Of a DNA stretch of 64,000 bases, positions 33,732 through 42,071 are shown piece after piece (the first letter of the stretch is position 1; the number at the start of each line of letters is the position of its first letter). Location: contig NZ_KE384137.1 of NCBI RefSeq assembly GCF_000424145.1, positions 186,001 to 250,000 of the forward strand, read 5' to 3'. The notes beneath the pieces were generated by a model. The model ran no database searches and was not told the origin of the DNA. It worked only from the letters and a program-made list of their open reading frames with translations. The position numbers and the translations under genes are program-made. Source of the stretch: Butyrivibrio sp. AC2005 (lineage in GTDB: Bacteria; Bacillota; Clostridia; Lachnospirales; Lachnospiraceae).

Positions 33732-36579
33732 TTGTATCTCCAACCTGAAGCTGTTGTGCAGTTCCGTTCTGAACATCGTCAGAATCTTTAAGTCCAAAGT
33801 AATAAGCTACAACCTCTTTTGTAATCTGAGCGGCATAACTTGAAGAATAGCCGTAGGCAATACGGGTAGCTATAGCAATTTGAGGGCTTTCATAAGGCGC
33901 GTAACATACAAACAGAGCGTGGTTTGCTCTTTTCTTTGATTCCTCGGCTGTTCCTGTCTTACCTGCAACATTAACCGCAAGATCATTAAAGTATGGCTTA
34001 TCCTCTACAACCCCTCTCATACCCTGATGTATGGCATTCCAGTAAGAAGAATCCATGTCTATATGATTTCTAACCGTCGAGCCATATTCTTCAAGCAGAT
34101 TACCGTCAGAATCACAAGTCTTCTCTAAAAGTGTCAGGTTAAAACATGTTCCACTGTTTGCAACTGTTGTAACATATCGCGCCAGTCCAACTGTTGTAAA
34201 TGAGTTGGTACCCTGACCGATAGCTGATCTTGTTGAATCCAGATCAGATACAATAGGTTCATATTCAGAAATCTCTATGCCACTCTTCTCACTTAAACCA
34301 TACATATCAGCGTATTTAGCAAGCTTTTGAAGACCGGTATCCGATTTATAAGAATCTCCTACAAGTCCAAGTCTGTAACCGACTTCATAGAAGAAATTGT
34401 TACATGAATTTCTTATACCACCTACAACATCAAGTGATCCATGTGATCTTGGATAAATCCAGCAATGTGCCAGTATACCGGTCTTATCGAATACACCTGT
34501 ACAGGTAATGGTTGAGGAAGTGTCAATAACACCTTCCATAAGACCTGCTGTTGCAGAAACCATCTTATAGGTTGAACCCGGAGCAGTTCTCTGCATAGTT
34601 GCATAGTTTATAAGAGGTGAAGACTGATCACTTCGCAGCTTTGCATAATATTCCGCGTCAACACCGTTGGCCATTTTATTGTTGTCATATCCCGGATATG
34701 AAACAAGAGCAAGTACATCACCATTATTTACATCTGTTACAACCATAGAACCTGAACAAGGATCAAGCGCAAGCTGCGCAGGAGTGATATCCAGATTGGA
34801 TATTCTGTTAAGCATAAAGGTATAAGCGGATTCTGAAGCGGCATTCCAAAGAGAACGCTCCTCTTCGGGAAGCTCAACTATACCCTGTTCAAGAAGAATA
34901 TTACATACCTGATCGCCGGTTATGACATCATCCGCAAGCAGATATTTATAAAGCTTCTTGTTAAACTCGTCATCATCTTCTATATCATTAAAAATATATT
35001 CAATAATAGTGTTAAATATCTCTTCAGAATCAACATACTGACTTTCAAGATCCAAAAGAGTTACATCAATCCAGTTAGAAGCAATACAATATCTGATGTA
35101 TTCAGAAAGTGAAATCGTTTCATCGGTGGTCCATGCAATATAAGTCTTATCTTCCTTATCAACCTTATCAGTATCAATTACGCCATTACTGTAAAGCTTT
35201 TGAGCAATATAGCTCATATAAACCTTATATTCACTTGTTAACATATTATAGGCAGTATTATTAGTAGTAAACTCAGCTCTTAGGCCATCGTTTACCTGTT
35301 GTCTTTTAGCCTGGTACTGCTCATAAACTATCTTTTCATTTCTTCCGGCATCTTCTGAAGCCATATGATCAAGATCAATTATATGATTGTCAAAGCATGC
35401 AAAATAAACATCATATACCGGAATCTGTATATCAGATTTTTTTACATTCTCACCATAAACAAGAAATTTTACATTTTGAATCTTTGAAATCAGAATACCT
35501 GCCAGCGACTGCTCGATTATGTTGTAGCAGGCCTCCTGAAGGTCCTTGTCTATTGTAAGATAAACATCGTTTCCGGCTTTCGAGTCAATGTAGCTGCTGG
35601 TTTCAAGAACCTTACCTGTATTATCTACGTATACAGTCTCACTGCCTTTAGTACCCTGAAGCACAGATTCCATTGACTGTTCTATTCCTGATTTACCAAC
35701 CGTATCATTAGATCTGTAATTGGGATTCTGAGCCTGGAGTTCGGTAAGCTCACTGTCTGATATCTTACCTGTATATCCAAGTATCTGAGAAAAATAAACA
35801 GAATCAACATATACTCTTGCGGTATCCTCTTCAATTGAGATACCTTCAAGAACATTTGAGTTTTCCATTACATCGGCAACAGTTTTATCACTAACACTTG
35901 TGGCTATTACAGTATTGATGTATTTCTGATAACTGTTTGAAAACATCTTATATCTGACAACCACAACTTTGAGTAATCTGTCCTTTTCATATCCCATACC
36001 GGGTACAAAGGATTTCTTGTTACCGGGTTCTGTATAGTCACCAATACCAAATTTTTCACAAAGATCGTCAATTACTTCCTGAGCTGTCTTTGAACGTTCC
36101 TCGTATTTCAAATCATTAATTGATGTTTTACCGTATACATCTGCAAGGAATCTCAGGAGAGAATTTCCCTCAATGGCGAATTCAAAATTATTTGAGCTGT
36201 TTAATTGAATATTGAATTCTGTATCAACAACATCTCCGTCCTTTTCAATTATATCGATAACTCTGTTTATTGTTTCATTTAACGCAGCATTTTTACCTGA
36301 ACCGGATTCATAAACGTCCTCGATAGTAACAGAATTGGAGAGCTCATTATAAGCGAGAAGCTTGCCGTTACGGTCGTAAATATTACCTCTTGCGGCAGGA
36401 ATAGACTTCTCCTTCATAATTTTCAGCTGAAATGAATCAAGATAGGTTTCACCCTTAATTATCTGCAAAAAAAACAGTCGGTAAACAAGACCGGAGGCTG
36501 CAAGAATCATTATTGCAGAAATCATTACAAGACGCGAAGTTATGAAATTTATGAAAACTTCTTTTATCTTACTAAACAA
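33721..36579 (-). CDS. mrdA: Penicillin-binding protein 2 with a large insertion
   Basis: A 952-residue class B PBP, the transpeptidase partner of RodA. One N-terminal membrane helix, the dimerisation region with IPAARGNIYDRNGKLLAYN, and all transpeptidase motifs (STYK, SCN, KTGT) are intact. An insertion of about 240 residues, acidic and helical, lies between LTIDKDLQEAC and LDPCSGSMVVTDV, making the protein longer than the usual 600-750. The start is taken as TTG at 36579, with aaaggag ten bases upstream; an earlier TTG at 36612 has no visible site. It overlaps mreD by eight bases. Confidence 0.88.
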   Translation of the reverse strand: MFSKIKEVFINFITSRLVMISAIMILAASGLVYRLFFLQIIKGETYLDSFQLKIMKEKSIPAARGNIYDRNGKLLAYNELSNSVTIEDVYESGSGKNAALNETINRVIDIIEKDGDVVDTEFNIQLNSSNNFEFAIEGNSLLRFLADVYGKTSINDLKYEERSKTAQEVIDDLCEKFGIGDYTEPGNKKSFVPGMGYEKDRLLKVVVVRYKMFSNSYQKYINTVIATSVSDKTVADVMENSNVLEGISIEEDTARVYVDSVYFSQILGYTGKISDSELTELQAQNPNYRSNDTVGKSGIEQSMESVLQGTKGSETVYVDNTGKVLETSSYIDSKAGNDVYLTIDKDLQEACYNIIEQSLAGILISKIQNVKFLVYGENVKKSDIQIPVYDVYFACFDNHIIDLDHMASEDAGRNEKIVYEQYQAKRQQVNDGLRAEFTTNNTAYNMLTSEYKVYMSYIAQKLYSNGVIDTDKVDKEDKTYIAWTTDETISLSEYIRYCIASNWIDVTLLDLESQYVDSEEIFNTIIEYIFNDIEDDDEFNKKLYKYLLADDVITGDQVCNILLEQGIVELPEEERSLWNAASESAYTFMLNRISNLDITPAQLALDPCSGSMVVTDVNNGDVLALVSYPGYDNNKMANGVDAEYYAKLRSDQSSPLINYATMQRTAPGSTYKMVSATAGLMEGVIDTSSTITCTGVFDKTGILAHCWIYPRSHGSLDVVGGIRNSCNNFFYEVGYRLGLVGDSYKSDTGLQKLAKYADMYGLSEKSGIEISEYEPIVSDLDSTRSAIGQGTNSFTTVGLARYVTTVANSGTCFNLTLLEKTCDSDGNLLEEYGSTVRNHIDMDSSYWNAIHQGMRGVVEDKPYFNDLAVNVAGKTGTAEESKKRANHALFVCYAPYESPQIAIATRIAYGYSSSYAAQITKEVVAYYFGLKDSDDVQNGTAQQLQVGDTNAD

Positions 36580-37090
36580 ATTTCTTAGCACTCCTTTGTT
36601 CAACGTCCTCAAGACTTGTATTAATCTTGATCAGAACAGGATAGATAACTATAGCTAACAGGGCAGTATATACTGCTTCAGGGAAAATGACATTTATCAT
36701 GTAATATCCAATGTCGAATTTATTGCGGAACATAAATAAAAGTACATAGCAAATAAAGCCAAATAAGAAGTCTGAGGATACTATGAGTGCCAGTGGCAGC
36801 AGAATATTCTCAGGAAAGAATATTTTATTGAACTTTCCAATTATAAAGCCTATGTACATGTAAATTAAGGCATAGAAGCCAAGATATGAACCAAAGAAAA
36901 TATCGACAAGAAAACCACAGAACATCCCTATGACCATACCGCTCTTATCTCCTCGCATAAATGCATAGGAAGATGTCACTATGATCATAAGATTGGGAAC
37001 TATTCCACTAAAGTCCAGTGCCCTGAATACTGTAGTCTGGAGTATGAAGCTTATTAAAATAGATAATACAGTAATAAAGAATCTACGCAT
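36572..37090 (-). CDS. mreD: Rod shape-determining protein MreD
   Basis: A 172-residue membrane protein of the elongasome with about five helices. The family pattern FxxALDFSGIVPNLMII and the GMFCGFLVDIFFGSYLGFYAL segment are clear. MreD links MreC and PBP2 in the cell-wall elongation complex. It is seven bases after mreC and overlaps the start of the PBP2 gene. Confidence 0.93.
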   Translation of the reverse strand: MRRFFITVLSILISFILQTTVFRALDFSGIVPNLMIIVTSSYAFMRGDKSGMVIGMFCGFLVDIFFGSYLGFYALIYMYIGFIIGKFNKIFFPENILLPLALIVSSDFLFGFICYVLLFMFRNKFDIGYYMINVIFPEAVYTALLAIVIYPVLIKINTSLEDVEQRSAKKFV

Positions 37091-37097
37091 AAGTCAT

Positions 37098-37964
37098 TTA
37101 TTCTCCGGTGCTTTTGAGTTTCATGATAATAAGAACTTCGTTCATATACTCAAATTGAACAACAGGAGTTATTCTGCCGGATTTGGTCAGATTGTTTGAA
37201 TCCTCCTCAATTGTTGAAATATACCCAATCAAAATACCGGGCAAATATTTATCACTGATATTGGAAGTAACAACCTTATCTCCGACACTTACCTTGTCGG
37301 CTTCATCTACAAGCTTTGAAAAAGCAATCTGTCCCTCGTTATATAATTCAAGGTCACCGGTTGCAATAAGATTTTCTGATGCTGAAAGAACAGTACCACT
37401 TACTGAAGAATTATCTGCGATAATTGTCTGAACCTTTGCCCAATCCGGTCCTACATCAGTAATTCTGCCTACAAGTCCGCCCCCTGCGATAACATTCATG
37501 TCAACCTCAACGCCCTCATCAGAACCTTTGTCTATCACAAAAGAATGATACCAGTTTCCGGCATCCTTAGCGATGATTCTGGCACCAATCTTCTTGTAGT
37601 CAGCATATTGAGCATCAAGTTCATATAGTTCACGCAGCTTTGTAAGTTCATACTTATCCTGTTCCAGATTCGTATTATCAATTGTAAGCTGTTCTACCTG
37701 TGTACGAAGCTCCTCGTTCTCCTTTTGCAATGCCCTGATACTTGCAAGGTTATCAGCTGTACTCTTCATCCATATACCAACAGTAGTTATACCCTTTTGA
37801 AAAGGTATAATAACTGTGCCGGAAAAAGAGTTGACAGAGCTGTTGAATACATTAGTATTGAATGTAATTACGATAAGCCCTACACATAAAATTGTTAAAA
37901 TAAAGAGGAGATATTTACTTGGAAGTGTAAATTTATCTCCCCCTCTTTTAATGATAGGACTCAT
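37098..37964 (-). CDS. mreC: Rod shape-determining protein MreC
   Basis: A 288-residue bitopic protein: basic N-terminus, one membrane helix (about 17-38), a coiled coil (about 80-125), then the beta domain with GARIIAKDAGNWYHSFVIDKG and GGGLVGRITDVG. MreC scaffolds PBP2 and RodA outside the membrane. Its ATG follows the mreB stop with no gap, using a ribosome site inside mreB. Confidence 0.95.
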   Translation of the reverse strand: MSPIIKRGGDKFTLPSKYLLFILTILCVGLIVITFNTNVFNSSVNSFSGTVIIPFQKGITTVGIWMKSTADNLASIRALQKENEELRTQVEQLTIDNTNLEQDKYELTKLRELYELDAQYADYKKIGARIIAKDAGNWYHSFVIDKGSDEGVEVDMNVIAGGGLVGRITDVGPDWAKVQTIIADNSSVSGTVLSASENLIATGDLELYNEGQIAFSKLVDEADKVSVGDKVVTSNISDKYLPGILIGYISTIEEDSNNLTKSGRITPVVQFEYMNEVLIIMKLKSTGE

Positions 37965-38972
37965 TTATACATCCTCTTCAACCGAGTAAGCAAGTGCTTT
38001 GTACTGATCATCCTTGATAATCTTTCCAAGACCAAGTGCAACCGAACTGAGCGGATTCTCTGCTAAATTAACGTTGAGACCTACACCGTTGGAAAGTCTC
38101 TGTGCAAGGTGACAAACCTGTGAAGCACCACCTGTCAGATATAAACCATGCTTGAAAATATCAGCTGCAAGTTCCGGAGGAGTACGCTCAAGAGTTGCTT
38201 TAATATTATCAAGAATCTGATCAAAGCTTTCTATAAGTGACTGGTCAATAAGATCTGTAGGAATAGAACGCTCAACAGGAAGACCTGTAACAATATCTCT
38301 TCCGTATACAACAGCATCCTGACCGGACTTCTCAAGTTCCTTAAGTGAAATCTTAATACTTTCAGAAGTCTTCTCACCGATAATAAGCGAAAACTCTTTA
38401 CGGATTACGTTTCTGATAGCATCATCAAACTTTTTGCCGCCAACCTTAATAAGCTTACTAATAACAATTCCCTTAAGTGAAAGAATAGATATCTCAGTTG
38501 TATCATATCCAACGTTAACAACAAGGACCCCCTGAGAATTCATAACATCAACGCCCATTCCAAGTCCATCAGCAACAGGCTTTTTAACCATCATGATTTT
38601 CTTTGCCTTTACACCAGACTCTTTAATAAGATCATGGAAAGCTCTTCTCTCAACTTCGGTAACATCTTTAGGTACAGCAATATAAACATCTACAGGTTTG
38701 CTGGCGCCCTTCATCTGATCAGTAATAAAAAGCTTAACAAGTGACTTCATATGCTCAATATCAGCAATAACACCATTACTTAACGGGTATGTAATCTTAA
38801 TATTACTGGGTGCCTTCTCATACATATCATATGCAGTATTACCATAGGCGAGAAGTGATGTCTTATTCTCAACCGCGATAAGGTTCTTTTCTACGGTAAC
38901 AGTATCTGTTGCCTTGTTGTAGATTTTGATATTGCTTGTTCCAAGATCGATACCAAATGTATTGTTGCCCAA
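37965..38972 (-). CDS. mreB: Rod shape-determining actin MreB
   Basis: A 335-residue bacterial actin that guides side-wall synthesis. The phosphate-1 loop GIDLGTSN, phosphate-2 VLVVNVGYDTTEIS and adenosine motif LTGGAS are all present. One residue is unusual: Gly-Tyr-Asp replaces the common Gly-Gly-Gly-Thr phosphate-2 pattern, so it could be a divergent MreB or Mbl paralogue. It opens the mreBCD cluster, 15 bases after radC. Confidence 0.92.
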   Translation of the reverse strand: MGNNTFGIDLGTSNIKIYNKATDTVTVEKNLIAVENKTSLLAYGNTAYDMYEKAPSNIKITYPLSNGVIADIEHMKSLVKLFITDQMKGASKPVDVYIAVPKDVTEVERRAFHDLIKESGVKAKKIMMVKKPVADGLGMGVDVMNSQGVLVVNVGYDTTEISILSLKGIVISKLIKVGGKKFDDAIRNVIRKEFSLIIGEKTSESIKISLKELEKSGQDAVVYGRDIVTGLPVERSIPTDLIDQSLIESFDQILDNIKATLERTPPELAADIFKHGLYLTGGASQVCHLAQRLSNGVGLNVNLAENPLSSVALGLGKIIKDDQYKALAYSVEEDV

Positions 38973-38987
38973 AATAAGCCTCCTAAA

Positions 38988-39704
38988 TTACAAAATATTA
39001 TTCTCTTTAAAACTGTAATATCTATGATCACCGATTATGATATGGTCGTTCAGCTTTATATCAAGAAGATTACCGGCATCCCTGATTTGTTCAGTAAGTT
39101 CGAGATCCGCATATGATGGTGTGGGATCTCCGCTGGGATGATTATGCAAAAGAATTATCTTCACAGCATGATTTTTAACTGCATGTATAAAAATCTCTCT
39201 CGGTGACAGGGCTGCAGCTTTAACAGTCCCCACTGATATTTCATATTCACAAATAAGCTGATCCTGAGTATTTAAACATGCAAGTACAGTATGTTCTCTC
39301 TGATAATTACACATTTTTTCCATGTAATAATCAGCTACTGTCTCAGGATTATTGAAATCAAGCCGTTTCATGGCTCTACTCCGTGCAATTCTATCGGAAA
39401 GCTCAGCTATACACATAAGCTTTACAGCCTTAACTTCACCTATTCCTTTTACGGACAGCATATCATCCAGGGTAAGATGCCTTATACCTGATATACCCTT
39501 GCCGTATCGTTCACATAAGTTCAGAATCGAATTGCCGATTTCCATCGGAGTCTTGCTTGAGGTTCCGGTTCTGATAATGATGGCAAGAAGTTCACCATCG
39601 GTAAGTGCTCCTGCCCCTAATGTCATAAACCGTTCGTATGGCAGCATGTTTTTATAGCTGTCATTTTCCTTAAGCATTTTATTGATTGATTTTGTATTGT
39701 CCAT
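38988..39704 (-). CDS. radC: RadC-family JAB/MPN protein
   Basis: A 238-residue protein with an N-terminal helix-hairpin-helix and a C-terminal JAMM motif in LLHNHPSGDPTPSYAD, which holds the metal ligands. The family was once called a DNA-repair protein; its true function is unsettled. Position before mreB is a common bacterial arrangement. A promoter with TATAAT at 39770-39765 precedes it, making it the probable first gene of the cell-shape operon. Confidence 0.93.
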   Translation of the reverse strand: MDNTKSINKMLKENDSYKNMLPYERFMTLGAGALTDGELLAIIIRTGTSSKTPMEIGNSILNLCERYGKGISGIRHLTLDDMLSVKGIGEVKAVKLMCIAELSDRIARSRAMKRLDFNNPETVADYYMEKMCNYQREHTVLACLNTQDQLICEYEISVGTVKAAALSPREIFIHAVKNHAVKIILLHNHPSGDPTPSYADLELTEQIRDAGNLLDIKLNDHIIIGDHRYYSFKENNIL

Positions 39705-39764
39705 TTTTCCCCTTTTTCATGCTTCTTCGGACAATAAAAATAGGAAAAAATCAGACCTCAAATG

Positions 39765-39792
39765 ATTATACCACAATTTAGCGTATCGTAAA
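39765..39792 (-). promoter_or_regulatory. Promoter of the radC-mreBCD operon
   Basis: On the minus strand TTTACG (39792-39787), a 16-base spacer and TATAAT (39770-39765), with TGG just ahead of the -10 as an extension. The start codon of radC is 61 bases downstream. Confidence 0.65.
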
Positions 39793-39822
39793 CCTAGCTA
39801 CGCAATCAATTTATGAAGAAAT

Positions 39823-41112
39823 TCATAATTTCACAAGACCTTTATCATACATAACAGATAAAGTCTTCATAATACCGTATTTTACGTGCTGCCAGGTAAG
39901 TCCTCCCTGGAAAAATACGGAATAAGGTTCACGCAGTGGTCCATCAGCAGAAAGTTCAATTGAACTTCCGGAAACAAAAGCTCCTGCAGCCATGATTACC
40001 TGAGAGTCATATCCTGGCATATCCCAGGGCTCAGGAGTAACATAGGAATCAACCGGAGCAGCTGCCTGTATTCCTTCGCAGAAAGATGTAAGAAGTAATG
40101 GATCATTAAAGGTTATAGCCTGAATGATATCATATCTCTCTTCTGTCCCGTCAGGAAGAACAGAAAAGCCAAGCTTCTCATAAATATTAGCGGCAAATAT
40201 GGCTCCCATCAAAGCGTTAGCTGTTACATTAGGCGCAAGGAAAAGGCCTTGATAAAACTGTGGCAGAATTCCCAGGGAAGCGCCGACCTCTTTTCCGAGT
40301 CCCGGAGATGTCAATCGGAATGCAGCATTTTCAATGCATTCCTTCTTACCTGCTATATAACCTCCGATAGGAGCAAGCCCGCCACCAGGATTTTTAATCA
40401 GTGACCCAACTACCATATCAGCGCCTACGTCTGTAGGTTCAATTGTCTGGACAAATTCACCGTAACAGTTATCAACCATGCAAATTACATCCGGCTTGAT
40501 TTCCTTGATGAATTTTATCACTTCTCCTATACGCTCTACAGAAAGTGTAGGCCTTGTCTGATATCCTTTACTCCTCTGTATTGTGACAAGCTTTGTTTTT
40601 TCATTAATCCCTTTTCTGATTTCTTCAAAATCAAAGGAACCGTCGGGCAGAAGGTCAACCTGTTTATAAGTGACGCCGTACTCTGCCAAAGATCCCTTGG
40701 AAGGTCTTATACCAATTACTTCTTCCAAAGTATCATAAGGTTTACCGACTGGGGACATAAGCTCATCCCCCGGCCTGAGGTTGCTCATAAGTGCAAGCGC
40801 AAGCGCATGCGTTCCACAGGTGATCTGAGGTCTTACCAGAGCATCCTCTGTATGAAAAATTGAAGCGTAAACAGCTTCCAGCTTATCTCTTCCGATATCA
40901 TTATACCCATAACCGGTTGTTCCAAGGAGACAGGCTTCCGATACCTTATTATCCTGCATTGCTTTTAAAACTTTTGCCTGATTATATTCTGAGATCTCTT
41001 TGATTTTTTCAAATCTTGGTTTTAAGCCTTCCCAGATTTCATCGCAAAAATCATAAACAGCTTCAGGTATTCCCATGCTTTTATACATGGACTTTAATTC
41101 ATTATTTGCCAT
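39823..41112 (-). CDS. Methionine gamma-lyase family protein (YnbB, aluminium-resistance-like)
   Basis: A 429-residue PLP-dependent enzyme. The Schiff-base lysine is in GSLIKNPGGG, with DNCYGEF and the family stretch TIQRSKGYQTRPTL, and a C-terminal SGSSIELSADGP. The family is labelled methionine gamma-lyase or aluminium-resistance protein, but activity has not been firmly shown for most members. It overlaps miaA by 19 bases and follows mutL-miaA as in many Clostridia and Bacilli. Confidence 0.88.
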   Translation of the reverse strand: MANNELKSMYKSMGIPEAVYDFCDEIWEGLKPRFEKIKEISEYNQAKVLKAMQDNKVSEACLLGTTGYGYNDIGRDKLEAVYASIFHTEDALVRPQITCGTHALALALMSNLRPGDELMSPVGKPYDTLEEVIGIRPSKGSLAEYGVTYKQVDLLPDGSFDFEEIRKGINEKTKLVTIQRSKGYQTRPTLSVERIGEVIKFIKEIKPDVICMVDNCYGEFVQTIEPTDVGADMVVGSLIKNPGGGLAPIGGYIAGKKECIENAAFRLTSPGLGKEVGASLGILPQFYQGLFLAPNVTANALMGAIFAANIYEKLGFSVLPDGTEERYDIIQAITFNDPLLLTSFCEGIQAAAPVDSYVTPEPWDMPGYDSQVIMAAGAFVSGSSIELSADGPLREPYSVFFQGGLTWQHVKYGIMKTLSVMYDKGLVKL

Positions 41113-42053
41113 TTATCATTAATCCTTTTTACTAAATCATTTGCAATTTTAACATCATCACGCTTAAACTCTGATTTGTCAACCCAAATTACATCTTTTT
41201 CGCGTTTAAACCAGGTTAGCTGCCTTTTTGCAAAATGTCTTGTATTTCTTTTTATAAGCTCTACAGCCCTGTCAAGAGATATTTCACCATCAAGATAAGA
41301 AATAATTTCCCTGTATCCAAGAGCCTGCATGGAAGTAGCTGATCTGTCTATATTTTTGTCAAGAAGACCTTTTACTTCATCCACCAGACCTTCCTCCATC
41401 ATTTTATCAATCCGCTTTTCGATTCTGTCATACAGAATTTTTCTATCATCTGTAAGGACAAAATAAAAAGAGTCATAGGGAGAAGCTTTTTGTCTCTGAT
41501 CTTTATTGTGTTCTGAAAGCTTTGTTCCCGTTTCTTTGTAAAAACAGAGAGCTCTCATTACTCTTTTTACATTATTTTCATGAACTTCAGCTGCATATTC
41601 ATAATCCACTTCCTTTAGCATCTCATGAAGCTTATGAATACCGTCCTGCTCTGCCAGAACCTTATTAAGACTTTCCTTATAATCAGAAAGCTCTGTATCA
41701 TCATAATCATCTGAAAAGTCTATATCATACAATACTGACTGAATATAAAAACCTGTTCCGCCAACAATGATTGGAAGTTTTCCTCTCGAGGTAATATCAG
41801 AAATAGCTTCCTTTGCCAGTCGCTTAAATTCAAAGACATTAAAGTCCTCTTCCGGCTCTAAAAAATCTATCAGATGATGTCTTATCCCCTGCATGGCTTC
41901 GGGTGTAATCTTATCAGTACCGATATTCATTTCTTTGTAAACCTGCATTGAATCAGCTGATATGATCTCACCATTAAGAGCTTTTGCAAGCTCAATAGAG
42001 ATTTTTGTTTTTCCGACAGCTGTCGGTCCTGTAAGTATTACAATTTTATCCAT
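41094..42053 (-). CDS. miaA: tRNA dimethylallyltransferase
   Basis: A 319-residue enzyme adding a dimethylallyl group to A37 of tRNAs reading UNN codons. The P-loop LTGPTAVGKTK, DSMQVYKEMNIGTDK and the tRNA-binding RQLTWFKRE segment are clear. MiaB, which thiomethylates the same base, is encoded upstream at 46.8 kb, so both steps are in this cluster. It lies 18 bases after mutL. Confidence 0.96.
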   Translation of the reverse strand: MDKIVILTGPTAVGKTKISIELAKALNGEIISADSMQVYKEMNIGTDKITPEAMQGIRHHLIDFLEPEEDFNVFEFKRLAKEAISDITSRGKLPIIVGGTGFYIQSVLYDIDFSDDYDDTELSDYKESLNKVLAEQDGIHKLHEMLKEVDYEYAAEVHENNVKRVMRALCFYKETGTKLSEHNKDQRQKASPYDSFYFVLTDDRKILYDRIEKRIDKMMEEGLVDEVKGLLDKNIDRSATSMQALGYREIISYLDGEISLDRAVELIKRNTRHFAKRQLTWFKREKDVIWVDKSEFKRDDVKIANDLVKRINDKWQIMN

Positions 42054-42071
42054 AGATTTATAAAATAATCC

